DNA of 32,246 nt from positions 1 through 32,246 of the forward strand of contig JAHFUS010000045.1 of NCBI GenBank assembly GCA_023264975.1. Direction: 5' to 3'. Of the stretch, positions 1 through 8,500 are shown one piece after another; the first letter of the stretch is position 1; each line of letters starts with the position of its first letter. The notes under the pieces are model-generated. The model was not told the origin of the DNA. It did no database searches and saw only the letters and a list, made by a program, of their open reading frames with translations. The DNA comes from Actinomycetes bacterium (GTDB lineage Bacteria; Actinomycetota; Acidimicrobiia; Acidimicrobiales; GCA-2861595). Position numbers and translations under genes: made by a program.

Positions 1-657
1 CCCGCCGCCGAGACGCTCACCATCCGTCCCTGGCCCGATCCCGTCATCGATTCGCTGGGCCACGATCCCCGCTCCCACTACGTCGAGACCTACTGGCTCG
101 GCATCCTCGGCCCGAGTACCACCTGGCTGTTGCGGCGGCTGGTGTTCGGTCTCGAGGCCAACCCCGCCGGCTTCGAGCTGCCCCTCGGCGACACTGCCCG
201 TTGCCTCGGTCTGGGCGACAAGGGCGGGCGCAATTCGCCCTTCATGCGAGCCCTGACCCGCCTGGTGCAGTTCGACTTGGCCCAGCCCCACGGCGATCCT
301 GTGCTGGCCGTGCGCCGCAAGGTCCCACCCCTCAACCGCCGCCAGGTGATGCGCCTTCCCGCCCCCCTGCAGTCCGAGCACCTGGCCATGCAGGAGGCCG
401 ACCTGCGCACGCCGGCCGTCGACGGGCTGCGCCGCCGGGGCCGCCAGCTGGCGCTGTCGCTGCTGGAGCTGGGCGAGGACCTGGAGGCGGCCGAGCGCCA
501 GCTCCTGCGCTGGCGCTACCACCCCGCCCTCGCCCGCGAGTCGGCCGCCTGGGCGTGGGACCGCCATCGCCGGGCACTGCGGGCGGCCGGCGCCGTCGAC
601 ACCGAGCTCGAGCCGCTGGACCTTTACGAGGCACCGCCGGCGCCCGGGGCGGCGTGA
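1..657 (+). CDS. Conserved hypothetical protein, 5' end outside window
   Basis: The reading frame is already open at base 1 and closes with TGA at 655-657, giving 218 visible residues; the true start lies upstream of the window. I do not recognise a named family. The visible part holds a WLGILGPSTTWLLRRL stretch, a block with GDTARCLGLGDKGG that could be part of a small helical DNA-binding fold, and a basic helical C-terminal half rich in Arg, Leu and Ala. No signal peptide or membrane segment is seen in the visible part. Third codon positions are almost all G/C, so the frame is real coding sequence. It is followed after 35 bases by the aldo/keto reductase on the same strand. A winged-helix regulator is one possibility, but that is a guess. 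Confidence 0.75.
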   Translation, partial: PAAETLTIRPWPDPVIDSLGHDPRSHYVETYWLGILGPSTTWLLRRLVFGLEANPAGFELPLGDTARCLGLGDKGGRNSPFMRALTRLVQFDLAQPHGDPVLAVRRKVPPLNRRQVMRLPAPLQSEHLAMQEADLRTPAVDGLRRRGRQLALSLLELGEDLEAAERQLLRWRYHPALARESAAWAWDRHRRALRAAGAVDTELEPLDLYEAPPAPGAA

Positions 658-692
658 TCCCCGACGAGCAGACCGTCTGGTAGGCATCGGGG

Positions 693-1637
693 ATGAAGTA
701 CCGCCGGCTGGGGCGAAGCGACCTCGAGGTGTCCGAGATCAGTCTCGGGTCGTGGCTCACCTACGGCGCGTCGGTGGACAGCGCGCAGGCCCGGGCCTGC
801 GTCCACACCGCCTTCGAGGTGGGCATCAACCTGATCGACACGGCCAACATCTACGGCCACGGCGCAGCCGAGTCGTTCCTGGGCGACGTCCTGTCGGGCC
901 TCGACCGTTCGTCCTACGTCCTCGCCACCAAGCTCTTCTTCCCCATGACCGACACGGACCGGGGTCTGTCGGCCGCCCAGATCGCCAAGCAGATCGACGC
1001 CTCGTTGACGCGGCTGCGCACCGACCACGTCGACCTCTACCAGTGCCACCGTTACGACCCCGATACACCCCTCGAGGAGACGATGGAGGCGCTCACGGAG
1101 GTGGTGCGCCAGGGGAAGGCCCGCTCCATCGGGTTCAGCGAGTGGACGGCCCCCCAGGTCGAGGCCGCCCTCGCCGTCCCTGGCGTCGAGCGCTTCGTGT
1201 CGAGCCAGCCCCGGTACTCGATGCTGTGGCGCAAGCCCGAGGCCGAGGTGTTCCCGCTGTGTGAGCCAGAGGGGATCGGCAACATCGTCTGGTCACCCCT
1301 GGCCCAGGGCGTCCTCACCGGCAAGTACCGCCCAGGGTCGCCACCGCCGGCGGGCAGCCGGGCCGCCGACCCGAGCGTCGCCCACTGGATGGGCGACTGG
1401 CCCAAGGACGACGTGCTCACCGCCGTGCAGCGGCTCGTCCCCATCGCCGCCGACGCCGGGCTCACCATGGCGCAACTGGCGCTGGCGTGGGTGCTGCGCC
1501 GGCCCGTCGTCTCGTCGGCCATCATCGGCGCCACCCGCCCCGAACAGATCATCGGCAATGCGGCCGCTTCGGGCGTCGTGCTCTCGGCCGACGTCCTGGC
1601 CGCCGTCGACGGGGCCCTGCACGGGGTCGTCGACTGA
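693..1637 (+). CDS. Aldo/keto reductase
   Basis: A 314-residue cytosolic NADPH-dependent oxidoreductase of the aldo/keto reductase superfamily, nearest in look to the voltage-gated potassium channel beta-subunit-like group. It would reduce aldehydes or ketones; the substrate cannot be told from sequence. Family marks are the N-terminal MKYRRLGRSDLEVSEISLG strand, the catalytic-region motif LIDTANIYGHGAAE (Asp and Tyr), the Lys in LATKLFF, the His in YQCHRYD, and a C-terminal cofactor-binding segment with AIIGATRPEQI. Length is normal for the family. The ATG at 693 follows a GGGG run. The next gene begins at or just before its stop, with a CTGA overlap if CTG is the start, so the two are probably co-transcribed and perhaps translationally coupled. 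Confidence 0.93.
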   Translation: MKYRRLGRSDLEVSEISLGSWLTYGASVDSAQARACVHTAFEVGINLIDTANIYGHGAAESFLGDVLSGLDRSSYVLATKLFFPMTDTDRGLSAAQIAKQIDASLTRLRTDHVDLYQCHRYDPDTPLEETMEALTEVVRQGKARSIGFSEWTAPQVEAALAVPGVERFVSSQPRYSMLWRKPEAEVFPLCEPEGIGNIVWSPLAQGVLTGKYRPGSPPPAGSRAADPSVAHWMGDWPKDDVLTAVQRLVPIAADAGLTMAQLALAWVLRRPVVSSAIIGATRPEQIIGNAAASGVVLSADVLAAVDGALHGVVD

Positions 1638-3115
1638 CGGCCTACGACCAGGCGGCCGACGCCACCTCGTCGTGGGACGAGCGCCAGCGCGCCTTCGCCG
1701 CCGGCAATGGCGCACCCTCGTTCCCCGACCTAGCGACGGGCACATTGGTCGTGCTGCCGTCGGCCACGTTCGCAGTGAGCGAGCTGCGCAAGATCACCGG
1801 GATCCAGTACTACGAGGAGCGGCTGCTGTGCACCACCCTGCTGCTGGCCCGCCCCGATGTGCGGATGGTGTACCTCACGTCGCTCCCGGTCGACGAGGCC
1901 ATCGTCGAGTACTACCTGCGCCTGCTCCCAGACCCCGACGACGCCCGCCGGCGCCTCGTCCTCCTCGCCCTTGACGACCGCTCGTCGCTGCCGCTCACCG
2001 AGAAGCTGGTCCACCGCTCCGACGTCATCGAGCAGGTCCAGGACCTGGTGGCGCCCTTCGGTCCGGCGTCGATCCTCCCGTTCAACGTCACGCCGGCCGA
2101 GTACACCGTCGCCGCCGCCCTGGACCTGCCCATCCTCGGCCCGGACCCCGCACTGGTGGCGCTGGGGTCGAAGACGGGCTCACGGCAGGTTGCCCGACGG
2201 GCCGGCGTCGGGGTCCTCGACGGCAGTGAGAGCTTGTTCTCCCTCTACGCCGTGGAGGCGGCCATCGCCCGCATCCGGGACGGGCGGCCCACCGCCGAGG
2301 CGGTGGTCATCAAGCTGAACGACGGCTTCTCCGGCCAGGGCAACGCCCTGATCGACCTGAGCGGCCTGGCCTCGCCGCTGCCCCTGTCGGCCACCACCTT
2401 CTGCGCCGACGAGGAGTCGTGGCCCGCCTTCGGCGCCAAGATCACCTCCGGCGGCGCCATCGTCGAGGAGCTGATCCGGGCCGACGGACTGGTGTCGCCG
2501 AGCGCCCAGGTGCGCATCGCCCCGGGCGGAGCCGCCGAGGTGATCTCCACCCACGACCAGGTGCTGGGCGGCCCCCGCAACCAGGTCTACCTGGGCTGCC
2601 GGTTCCCGGCCGACGCCCGCTACCGGCTGGAGATCCAGCGCGAAGCCGAGGCGGTGGCGGCTGTCCTGGCGGCGGAGGGCGTCATCGGGTCCTTCGGCAT
2701 CGACTTCCTCGTCATCCCCGGCGCCGGCGGAGTGGACGAGATCGTCCTCAGCGAGATCAACCTACGAATGGGCGGCACCAGCCACCCCTACTGGGCCGCC
2801 CGGCTGCTCACCGGCTCCTCCTACGAACCAACGACCGGCGAGCTCACAGCCGGCAACTGCGCCATCACCTACGTGGCCAGCGACAACATGAAGTCGCCCC
2901 GCCTGGTCGGGCGGACACCGGCCGAGGTAATCGCCGCCGTCGACCGGGCCGGACTCGCCTTCGACCCCTCCACCGGCGGCGGCGTCGCCCTCCACCTGCT
3001 GGGCGCTGTCCCCGAGTTCGGGAAGATGGGCGCCACCTGCATCGCCCCCACCCTGGCCATGGCCGACGCTCTCGCCGCCGAGCTGGCCACCCTCCTCACC
3101 GACCCGCCGAACTGA
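1634..3115 (+). CDS. PGM1-related ATP-grasp peptide ligase-like protein
   Basis: An ATP-grasp carboxylate-amine ligase resembling the peptide ligase PGM1 of pheganomycin biosynthesis and its many actinobacterial relatives of unknown substrate. Marks are an N-terminal region with KITGIQYYEERLL and YYLRLLPDPDDARRRL, the nucleotide-fold segment LGSKTGSRQVARRAGV, the ATP-binding VVIKLNDGFSGQGNALIDL, and the metal-binding EINLRMGGTSHPYWAARLL. The start is unclear. The frame is open upstream, but the part before 1634 lies over the reductase gene. The only start-like codons are GTG 1487 (150-base overlap), CTG 1634 (overlapping the reductase stop as CTGA) and TTG 1745 (which would remove about 37 residues). 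CTG 1634 keeps a coding-like N-terminus and gives 493 residues. The family call is strong; any particular peptide product would be guesswork. Confidence 0.85.
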   Translation: MTAYDQAADATSSWDERQRAFAAGNGAPSFPDLATGTLVVLPSATFAVSELRKITGIQYYEERLLCTTLLLARPDVRMVYLTSLPVDEAIVEYYLRLLPDPDDARRRLVLLALDDRSSLPLTEKLVHRSDVIEQVQDLVAPFGPASILPFNVTPAEYTVAAALDLPILGPDPALVALGSKTGSRQVARRAGVGVLDGSESLFSLYAVEAAIARIRDGRPTAEAVVIKLNDGFSGQGNALIDLSGLASPLPLSATTFCADEESWPAFGAKITSGGAIVEELIRADGLVSPSAQVRIAPGGAAEVISTHDQVLGGPRNQVYLGCRFPADARYRLEIQREAEAVAAVLAAEGVIGSFGIDFLVIPGAGGVDEIVLSEINLRMGGTSHPYWAARLLTGSSYEPTTGELTAGNCAITYVASDNMKSPRLVGRTPAEVIAAVDRAGLAFDPSTGGGVALHLLGAVPEFGKMGATCIAPTLAMADALAAELATLLTDPPN

Positions 3116-3122
3116 CCGAATT

Positions 3123-3161
3123 CGAGTAAATAGGGTGTCGATTCGACACCCTATTTACTCG
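3123..3161. repeat. 39-bp perfect palindrome, copy 1 (possible bidirectional terminator)
   Basis: Two 19-base arms flank a single T at 3142; the left arm reads CGAGTAAATAGGGTGTCGA and the right arm is its exact reverse complement. It sits between the convergent ends of the ATP-grasp gene (stop 3115) and pepA, and the pepA stop codon (TAA at 3157-3155 on the minus strand) is part of the right arm. It is far richer in A/T than its surroundings. No U-tract follows on either strand. A nearly identical copy lies at 27520-27558, and the shared sequence continues to the right of the arms as GGGAAC followed by A or G, then GT. It could be a stem-loop terminator or a dispersed palindromic repeat. Confidence 0.9.
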
Positions 3162-4624
3162 GGAACGGTGAAGGTGCGGAGGAGTTCCAGCAGGGTCCGG
3201 ACGCCGACGCCCGTGCCGCCCTTGGCCAAGAAACCGTCGTCATCGCCGGCGCGCGCAGGACCGGCGATGTCGAGGTGGGCCCAAGGAACGTCGCCTACGA
3301 ACTCGCGCAGGAACAGCCCGGCCACCACCGTGCCCGCTTCACCCGCCCGGCCGATGTTCTTGATGTCGGCCACATCCGAGTCGATGTGGCAGCGGTAGTC
3401 GGCGGTGAGGGGCAGCGGCCACGAGGGCTCGCCGGCCCGGTCCCCGGCGGCGCGCACCTGGGCGAGGAACCCGTCGTCGGTGCCCATGAGCCCGCACACC
3501 TTGCGGCCGAGGGCGACGACCTGGGCGCCCGTGAGCGTGGCCAGGTCGATCATGGCGGCGGGAGCCTTCTCCGCCCCGTACGCGAGGGCATCGGCCAGCA
3601 CCAGCCGCCCCTCGGCGTCGGTGTTGAGCACCTCGACGGTGGTGCCGTTCCGGGTCGTGAGGACGTCGCCAGGCTTGATGGCCCTGTCGCCCGGCATGTT
3701 CTCGGTGATCGGCAGCAGGCCGACCACGCGCACAGCGGGCGCCAGCGCGGGCACGGCCGACATGGCGCCGAGCACGGCCGCCGCCCCCGACATGTCGGTC
3801 TTCATGGTCATCATCCCGTCGGCCGTCTTCAACGACAGCCCGCCGGAGTCGAACGTGATGCCCTTGCCCACCAGCACCACGGTGGGCACCGCGCCATCCC
3901 CCGGGGGCTCGTAGGTCAACTCCACGAACCGGGGCGGCTCGGCCGAGCCACGCGCCACCCCGAGCACACCGCCGAAGCGCTGTTCGACGATGGCCACCTC
4001 GTCGAAGATGCGGCAGCCCAGGCCCACCCTTGTCGACTCGGCCTCGGCCCGCTCGGCCAGGCGCGTCGGCGTGAGGACGCCCGCCGGCTCGTTCACCAGA
4101 TCGCGGGCCAGGCACACGGCGCCGGCCACCTCGGCACCCCACACAACTGCCGCCTCCAGCGCCTCGGCATCGGGAGCGACGATCACGACACTCGCGATGC
4201 GGCACGCCTTGGGCGACGAGCGGTAGGTGGTGAAGCGGTAGGCGGCGAGGGCAGCGCCCTCCACCAGGGCCTGGGCGGCGGCGGCCCGGTCCACGCCGTC
4301 GGGCACGGCGTCGAGGAGCCGCAGGGCCAGCGCCTTGACCCGCCAGGCGGAACGCACGGCGCAGGCCGCGGCGCGGCGCAGCCTGTCGACGGTGACCTCA
4401 GCCGGCTCGCCCATGCCGACCGCCAGCACCACCTGTCCGTCCCCGCCCACGAGCGTCTGCACCTGGCCGAACGTCGCCTCGAAGCCGAGGGCGGCCAGGA
4501 TCGAGGCGTCCAACGGCAGCGGCCACGGTGCCCCGGCCAGCGCCTCGAGGCCCGTGAACACGGGCACGACCACGACGCCGCCGGCGGGCGCGCCGGTGGC
4601 GGCGCTGAAGGTGATCGGGGTCAT
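3155..4624 (-). CDS. pepA: Leucyl aminopeptidase (M17 family)
   Basis: A 489-residue dizinc exopeptidase of the M17 family that removes N-terminal residues from peptides in the cytosol. The C-terminal catalytic domain shows the metal and active-site signature NTDAEGRLVLADAL (about residues 330-343), the Lys/Asp segment VGKGITFDSGGLSLK, and MKTDMSGAAAVLGAM. The N-terminal half is the variable regulatory domain. The ATG at 4624-4622 is chosen because it overlaps the adenosyltransferase stop by four bases (ATGA), a common coupling arrangement; the open frame further upstream is only overlap with that gene. The last four residues (TVPE) and the stop codon are encoded by the palindromic repeat and its flank, so the repeat may have reset the 3' end of this gene. 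Confidence 0.95.
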   Translation of the reverse strand: MTPITFSAATGAPAGGVVVVPVFTGLEALAGAPWPLPLDASILAALGFEATFGQVQTLVGGDGQVVLAVGMGEPAEVTVDRLRRAAACAVRSAWRVKALALRLLDAVPDGVDRAAAAQALVEGAALAAYRFTTYRSSPKACRIASVVIVAPDAEALEAAVVWGAEVAGAVCLARDLVNEPAGVLTPTRLAERAEAESTRVGLGCRIFDEVAIVEQRFGGVLGVARGSAEPPRFVELTYEPPGDGAVPTVVLVGKGITFDSGGLSLKTADGMMTMKTDMSGAAAVLGAMSAVPALAPAVRVVGLLPITENMPGDRAIKPGDVLTTRNGTTVEVLNTDAEGRLVLADALAYGAEKAPAAMIDLATLTGAQVVALGRKVCGLMGTDDGFLAQVRAAGDRAGEPSWPLPLTADYRCHIDSDVADIKNIGRAGEAGTVVAGLFLREFVGDVPWAHLDIAGPARAGDDDGFLAKGGTGVGVRTLLELLRTFTVPE

Positions 4625-5193
4625 CGGGCGTCCCTGTCGTCGTGGTCGTGGTCGTGTGCGGCGGGGCGGGTGTAGAGGGACTCGGCCTCCTGGCTGCGGG
4701 CCAGTGTCCACAGCAGGTCGGACAGGCGGTTCAGGTAGGGAACGACCTGCGAGCCCTCCGCCACCACGTCGAGCGACAGGCGCTCGGCTCGGCGCACCAC
4801 CGTGCGGGCCACGTCGAGGAGCGCTGCTGTCCGGCCCTGACCGGGAACCACGAAGTCGGCCGGCATGGTGAAGCCCGCGCCCACCTCGTCGATGCGCACC
4901 TCCAGGGCGGACACCATGGCCGCCGTCACCAGGGTGCGGCCCTCCTCCAGCTTGTGGCGGTTGGCGTGATCGGTCGCCAGATCGGCCATCAGCACCCAAA
5001 GCTCACGCTCCAGGTCAATGAGGGCCGAGTCGAGAGGCGAGCCGGGCGCTGTCTCCGCCCTGGCCAACCCGAGGAAGGCCTGGGCCTCGTCGACCGTGCC
5101 GTAGGCCTCCACCGCCGGCGCGTCCTTGCGCAGCCGGCCCCCGAGGTACAGGCCCGTCGTGCCGTCGTCGCCCCGCCGGGTGTAGATCCGCAT
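4621..5193 (-). CDS. Cob(I)alamin adenosyltransferase, PduO type
   Basis: A 190-residue ATP:cob(I)alamin adenosyltransferase of the PduO/MmaB type, which transfers the 5'-deoxyadenosyl group of ATP to cob(I)alamin to make adenosylcobalamin. Signatures are the N-terminal YTRRGDDGTTGLYLGGR ATP-binding segment, AYGTVDEAQAFLGLAR, and VPYLNRLSDLLWTLAR near the C-terminus. The protein ends in a His/Asp-rich tail (AAHDHDHDDRDAR), which could bind a metal; I do not regard that tail as typical of the family. The gene is first in a two-gene minus-strand unit with pepA. It points away from metH, the cobalamin-dependent methionine synthase, 336 bases upstream. MetH uses methylcobalamin, so the shared theme is cobalamin, not a single pathway step. 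Confidence 0.93.
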   Translation of the reverse strand: MRIYTRRGDDGTTGLYLGGRLRKDAPAVEAYGTVDEAQAFLGLARAETAPGSPLDSALIDLERELWVLMADLATDHANRHKLEEGRTLVTAAMVSALEVRIDEVGAGFTMPADFVVPGQGRTAALLDVARTVVRRAERLSLDVVAEGSQVVPYLNRLSDLLWTLARSQEAESLYTRPAAHDHDHDDRDAR

Positions 5194-5205
5194 GGGGTCC
5201 GGACA

Positions 5206-5489
5206 CTACCGGCGCCGGTTGGGGACCGGCTCCCACCCCGCGGCGACCGCCTTCTCCATGTACGCGCTCGTCCGACTGTCCAGGTCCGTGACGGAGACCT
5301 CAAAGGTCTCCCGCCGGACGATGCCGGTTGCGTCGGCTGCGAACTCGACGGTCGCACCGAGGCGTAGGAATCGAGCGCCCCCGCCACAACCGAGAGCACG
5401 GCCATCAGGGCCGCCGCCCTGGAGTGCCCCGCAGACGGGCGCCGCCGAGGGGCCCCGCATCGGACGTCGTAACGAACGCCGTGTTCCAC
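5206..5489 (-). pseudogene. Small membrane-anchored hypothetical protein, frameshifted
   Basis: Coding signature is present but changes frame. From GTG 5489 the first frame gives a basic N-terminus and a hydrophobic segment (AALMAVLSVVAGA). From about 5378 downward a second frame carries the signature, with residues LGATVEFAADATGIV to the stop at 5206-5208. The switch coincides with a run of five C at 5378-5382 (G on the coding strand). One added base there would give a continuous protein of about 94 residues with one membrane anchor and a short outer domain. The gene lies between the adenosyltransferase and metH. I recognise no family. A sequencing or assembly indel is as likely as real inactivation. 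Confidence 0.45.
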
Positions 5490-5529
5490 GCGATGGGGAG
5501 TCCTCCAATTCGCAGAGGGGGCCTCACAG

Positions 5530-8500
5530 GTGGCCGGTAGCCTGTGCCGCGTGGCGCCCAGGAACTATCTCGACGCGGTCCGCGAGCGCGTCGTCATCTT
5601 CGACGGCGCCACCGGCACCAACATCCAGCTGCGGGACCTGACAGCCGACGACTTCGGCGGGCCGGCGCTGGAGGGCTGCAACGAGGTGCTGGTCGACACA
5701 CGCCCGGACGTGATCGCCGACCTCCACCGCTCGTTCTTCGAGGTCGGCGTCGACGTGGTGGAGACCGACACCTTCGGCGCCTTCGGCCCCGTGCTGGCGG
5801 AGTACGGCCTGGCCGACCGGGTCCACGAGCTCAACCTGAAGGCGGTGCGCATCGCCCGCGAGGTGGCCGATGGCTATGGCGGCTTCGTGGCTGGTTCCAT
5901 CGGGCCGGGCACCAAATTCCCGTCCCTCGGCCAGATCCGCTTCGTCGACCTGCGCGACGCCTACGAGGCGCAGGTCACCGCCCTCCTCGAAGGCGGCGTC
6001 GACCTCATCGTCATCGAGACGGTGTTCGACCTCCTCCAGGCCAAGATCGCCATGATCGCCAGCCGCCGGGCCATGGGCGCCGCCGGCCGCCACGTGCCGA
6101 TCCAGGTCCAGGTCACCATGGAGCTAACCGGGCGCATGCTGCCGGGCACCGAGATCGGCGCCGCCCTCACCACCCTCGAAGCCCTGCGCCCCGACGTCAT
6201 CGGCCTTAACTGCGCCACCGGTCCCCAGGAGATGAGCGAGCACCTGCGCCACCTGTCGCAGCACGCCCGCACGCCCATCTCGTGCATCCCCAACGCCGGC
6301 CTGCCGTCGGTGGTGGACGGAAAGATGCACTACGACCTCACGCCCGATCAGCTGGCCGACTACCAGGCCCGGTTCGTCACCGAACTCGGCGTGTCGGTCA
6401 TCGGCGGGTGCTGCGGCACCACGCCCGACCACCTGCGCGCCGTGGTGGAGCGCTGCCGCGACCTCACGCCGGCGGCCCGCCCGGCGCGCAGCGACCCGGG
6501 CGTCGCGTCGCTCTACAGCCACGTGCCCTACGACCAGTCGCCGTCGTTCCTCGTGGTCGGCGAGCGCACAAATGCCAACGGGTCCAGGAAGTTCCGCGAG
6601 GCCATGCTGGCCAGCGACTGGGAGACCTGCGTGGGCATGGCCAAGGACCAGGTGCGCGAAGGCGCCCACGTCCTCGACCTCTGCGTCGACTACACGGGTG
6701 AGGACGGCGTGTCCGACATGGACGAGCTGGCGTCGCGCTTCGCCACCCAGGCCACCCTGCCCCTGATGCTCGACTCCACCGAGCCCGAGGTCATCGAGAC
6801 GGGCCTGCAATGGATCGGCGGCAAGCCGCTGCTCAACTCGGTGAACCTGGAGGACGGCGACGCGCCCGGCACCCGCCTCGACCGCTTCCTCACCCTGGCG
6901 CGGGAATACGGCGCTGCGGTCGTGTGCACCTGCATCGACACCGACGGCCAGGCCCGCACGGCCGACTGGAAGTTCCGGGCCGCCAAAGCCATCCACGACC
7001 TGGCCGTCGATCGCTACGGCATCGACCCGACAGACCTGTTCTTCGACGCCCTCGCGCTGCCCCTGTCCACCGGCATGGAGGAGAGCCGCAAGGACGGCAT
7101 CGAGACCATCGAGGGCATCCGCCGCATAAAGACCGAGCTGCCCGGCGTGCGCACGATCCTCGGCCTCTCCAATGTGTCGTTCGGCCTCACGCCGGCCGCC
7201 CGCCACGTGCTGAACTCGGTTTTCCTCCACGAGTGCCAGCAGGCCGGCCTCGACGCGGCCATCGTGCACGCGGCGCGCATCATGCCGCTCAACAAGATCG
7301 ACGAGCGCGCCCTCGAGGTGTGCCTCGACCTCATCTACGACCGCCGCCGTCCCGGCTACGACCCGCTCCAGGTGCTGCTGGGCCTGTTCGAGGGCGTCTC
7401 CTCGGCGTCATTGGTGAAGGAGGACCGCAGCGACTGGCCGATCGAGAGGCGGCTGTCGCAGCGCATCATCGACGGCGACCGCGAGGGCATCGAGGCCGAC
7501 CTCGACGAGGCGCTCGCCACCACGCCGGCGCTGGCCATCGTCAACGACACCCTCCTGGCGGGCATGAAGGTCGTGGGCGACCTGTTCGGCTCGGGCCAGA
7601 TGCAACTGCCATTCGTCCTCCAGTCGGCCGAGACCATGAAGACGGCCGTGGCCCACCTCGAGCCCCACATGGAGAAGAGCGACCAGGGCGGCAAGGGGCG
7701 CATCGTGCTGGCCACGGTGAAGGGCGACGTCCACGACATCGGCAAGAACCTGGTCGACATCATCTTCTCGAACAACGGCTACGAGGTGCACAACCTCGGT
7801 ATCAAGGTGGCCGTCACCGAGATGGTGGAGAAGGCCTTGGAGGTGGGCGCCGACGCCATCGGCATGAGCGGCCTGCTGGTAAAGAGCACGCTGATCATGC
7901 GTGAGAACCTCCAGGAGCTCAACGACCGCGGACTGGCCCACATCCCGGTGGTGCTGGGCGGCGCCGCGTTGACGAGGCGCTACGTGGAGCACGACCTGCG
8001 GGGCGTCTACGATGGCCGGGTCTTCTACGGCAAGGACGCCTTCGAGGGCCTGCGCACCATGGACAAGCTCATGGACCTGAAGCGCTCCGGCGCCGAGGAC
8101 CCCGACTACGGCCGGCTGCAATCGGGTCGGGCCAAGCCGGAGCCGGCGGGCGACGACGCCCGGGCCGTGCCCGTGCCGGCCCGGTCGCCATCGGTCGCCA
8201 CCGACAACGAGGTGTTCAAGCCACCTTTCCTCGGCTCACGCGTCGTGAAGGGCCTGGCCGTCGACGAGATCGCCGGCTGGATCAACGAGACCGCCCTGTT
8301 CCGCAACCAGTGGCAGTTCCGGCCCGAGAAGGGCGGCGCGGAGACGGACGAGGCGTTCAAGGAGCGCATCCGGCCGATCCTGCGCGACCAGCTCTCCACC
8401 GCCAAGACCCAGGGCCTGTTGGTGCCACAGCTGGTGTACGGCTATTTCGCGGCCAACGCCGACGGCGAGGACATCGTGGTGTGGGAGGACGACACCCGGA

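Noticed and set aside
5194-5529. Cobalamin or SAM riboswitch between the adenosyltransferase and metH
   Set aside because: No B12-box (GCCACTG-like) and no SAM or SAH riboswitch core was found on either strand.
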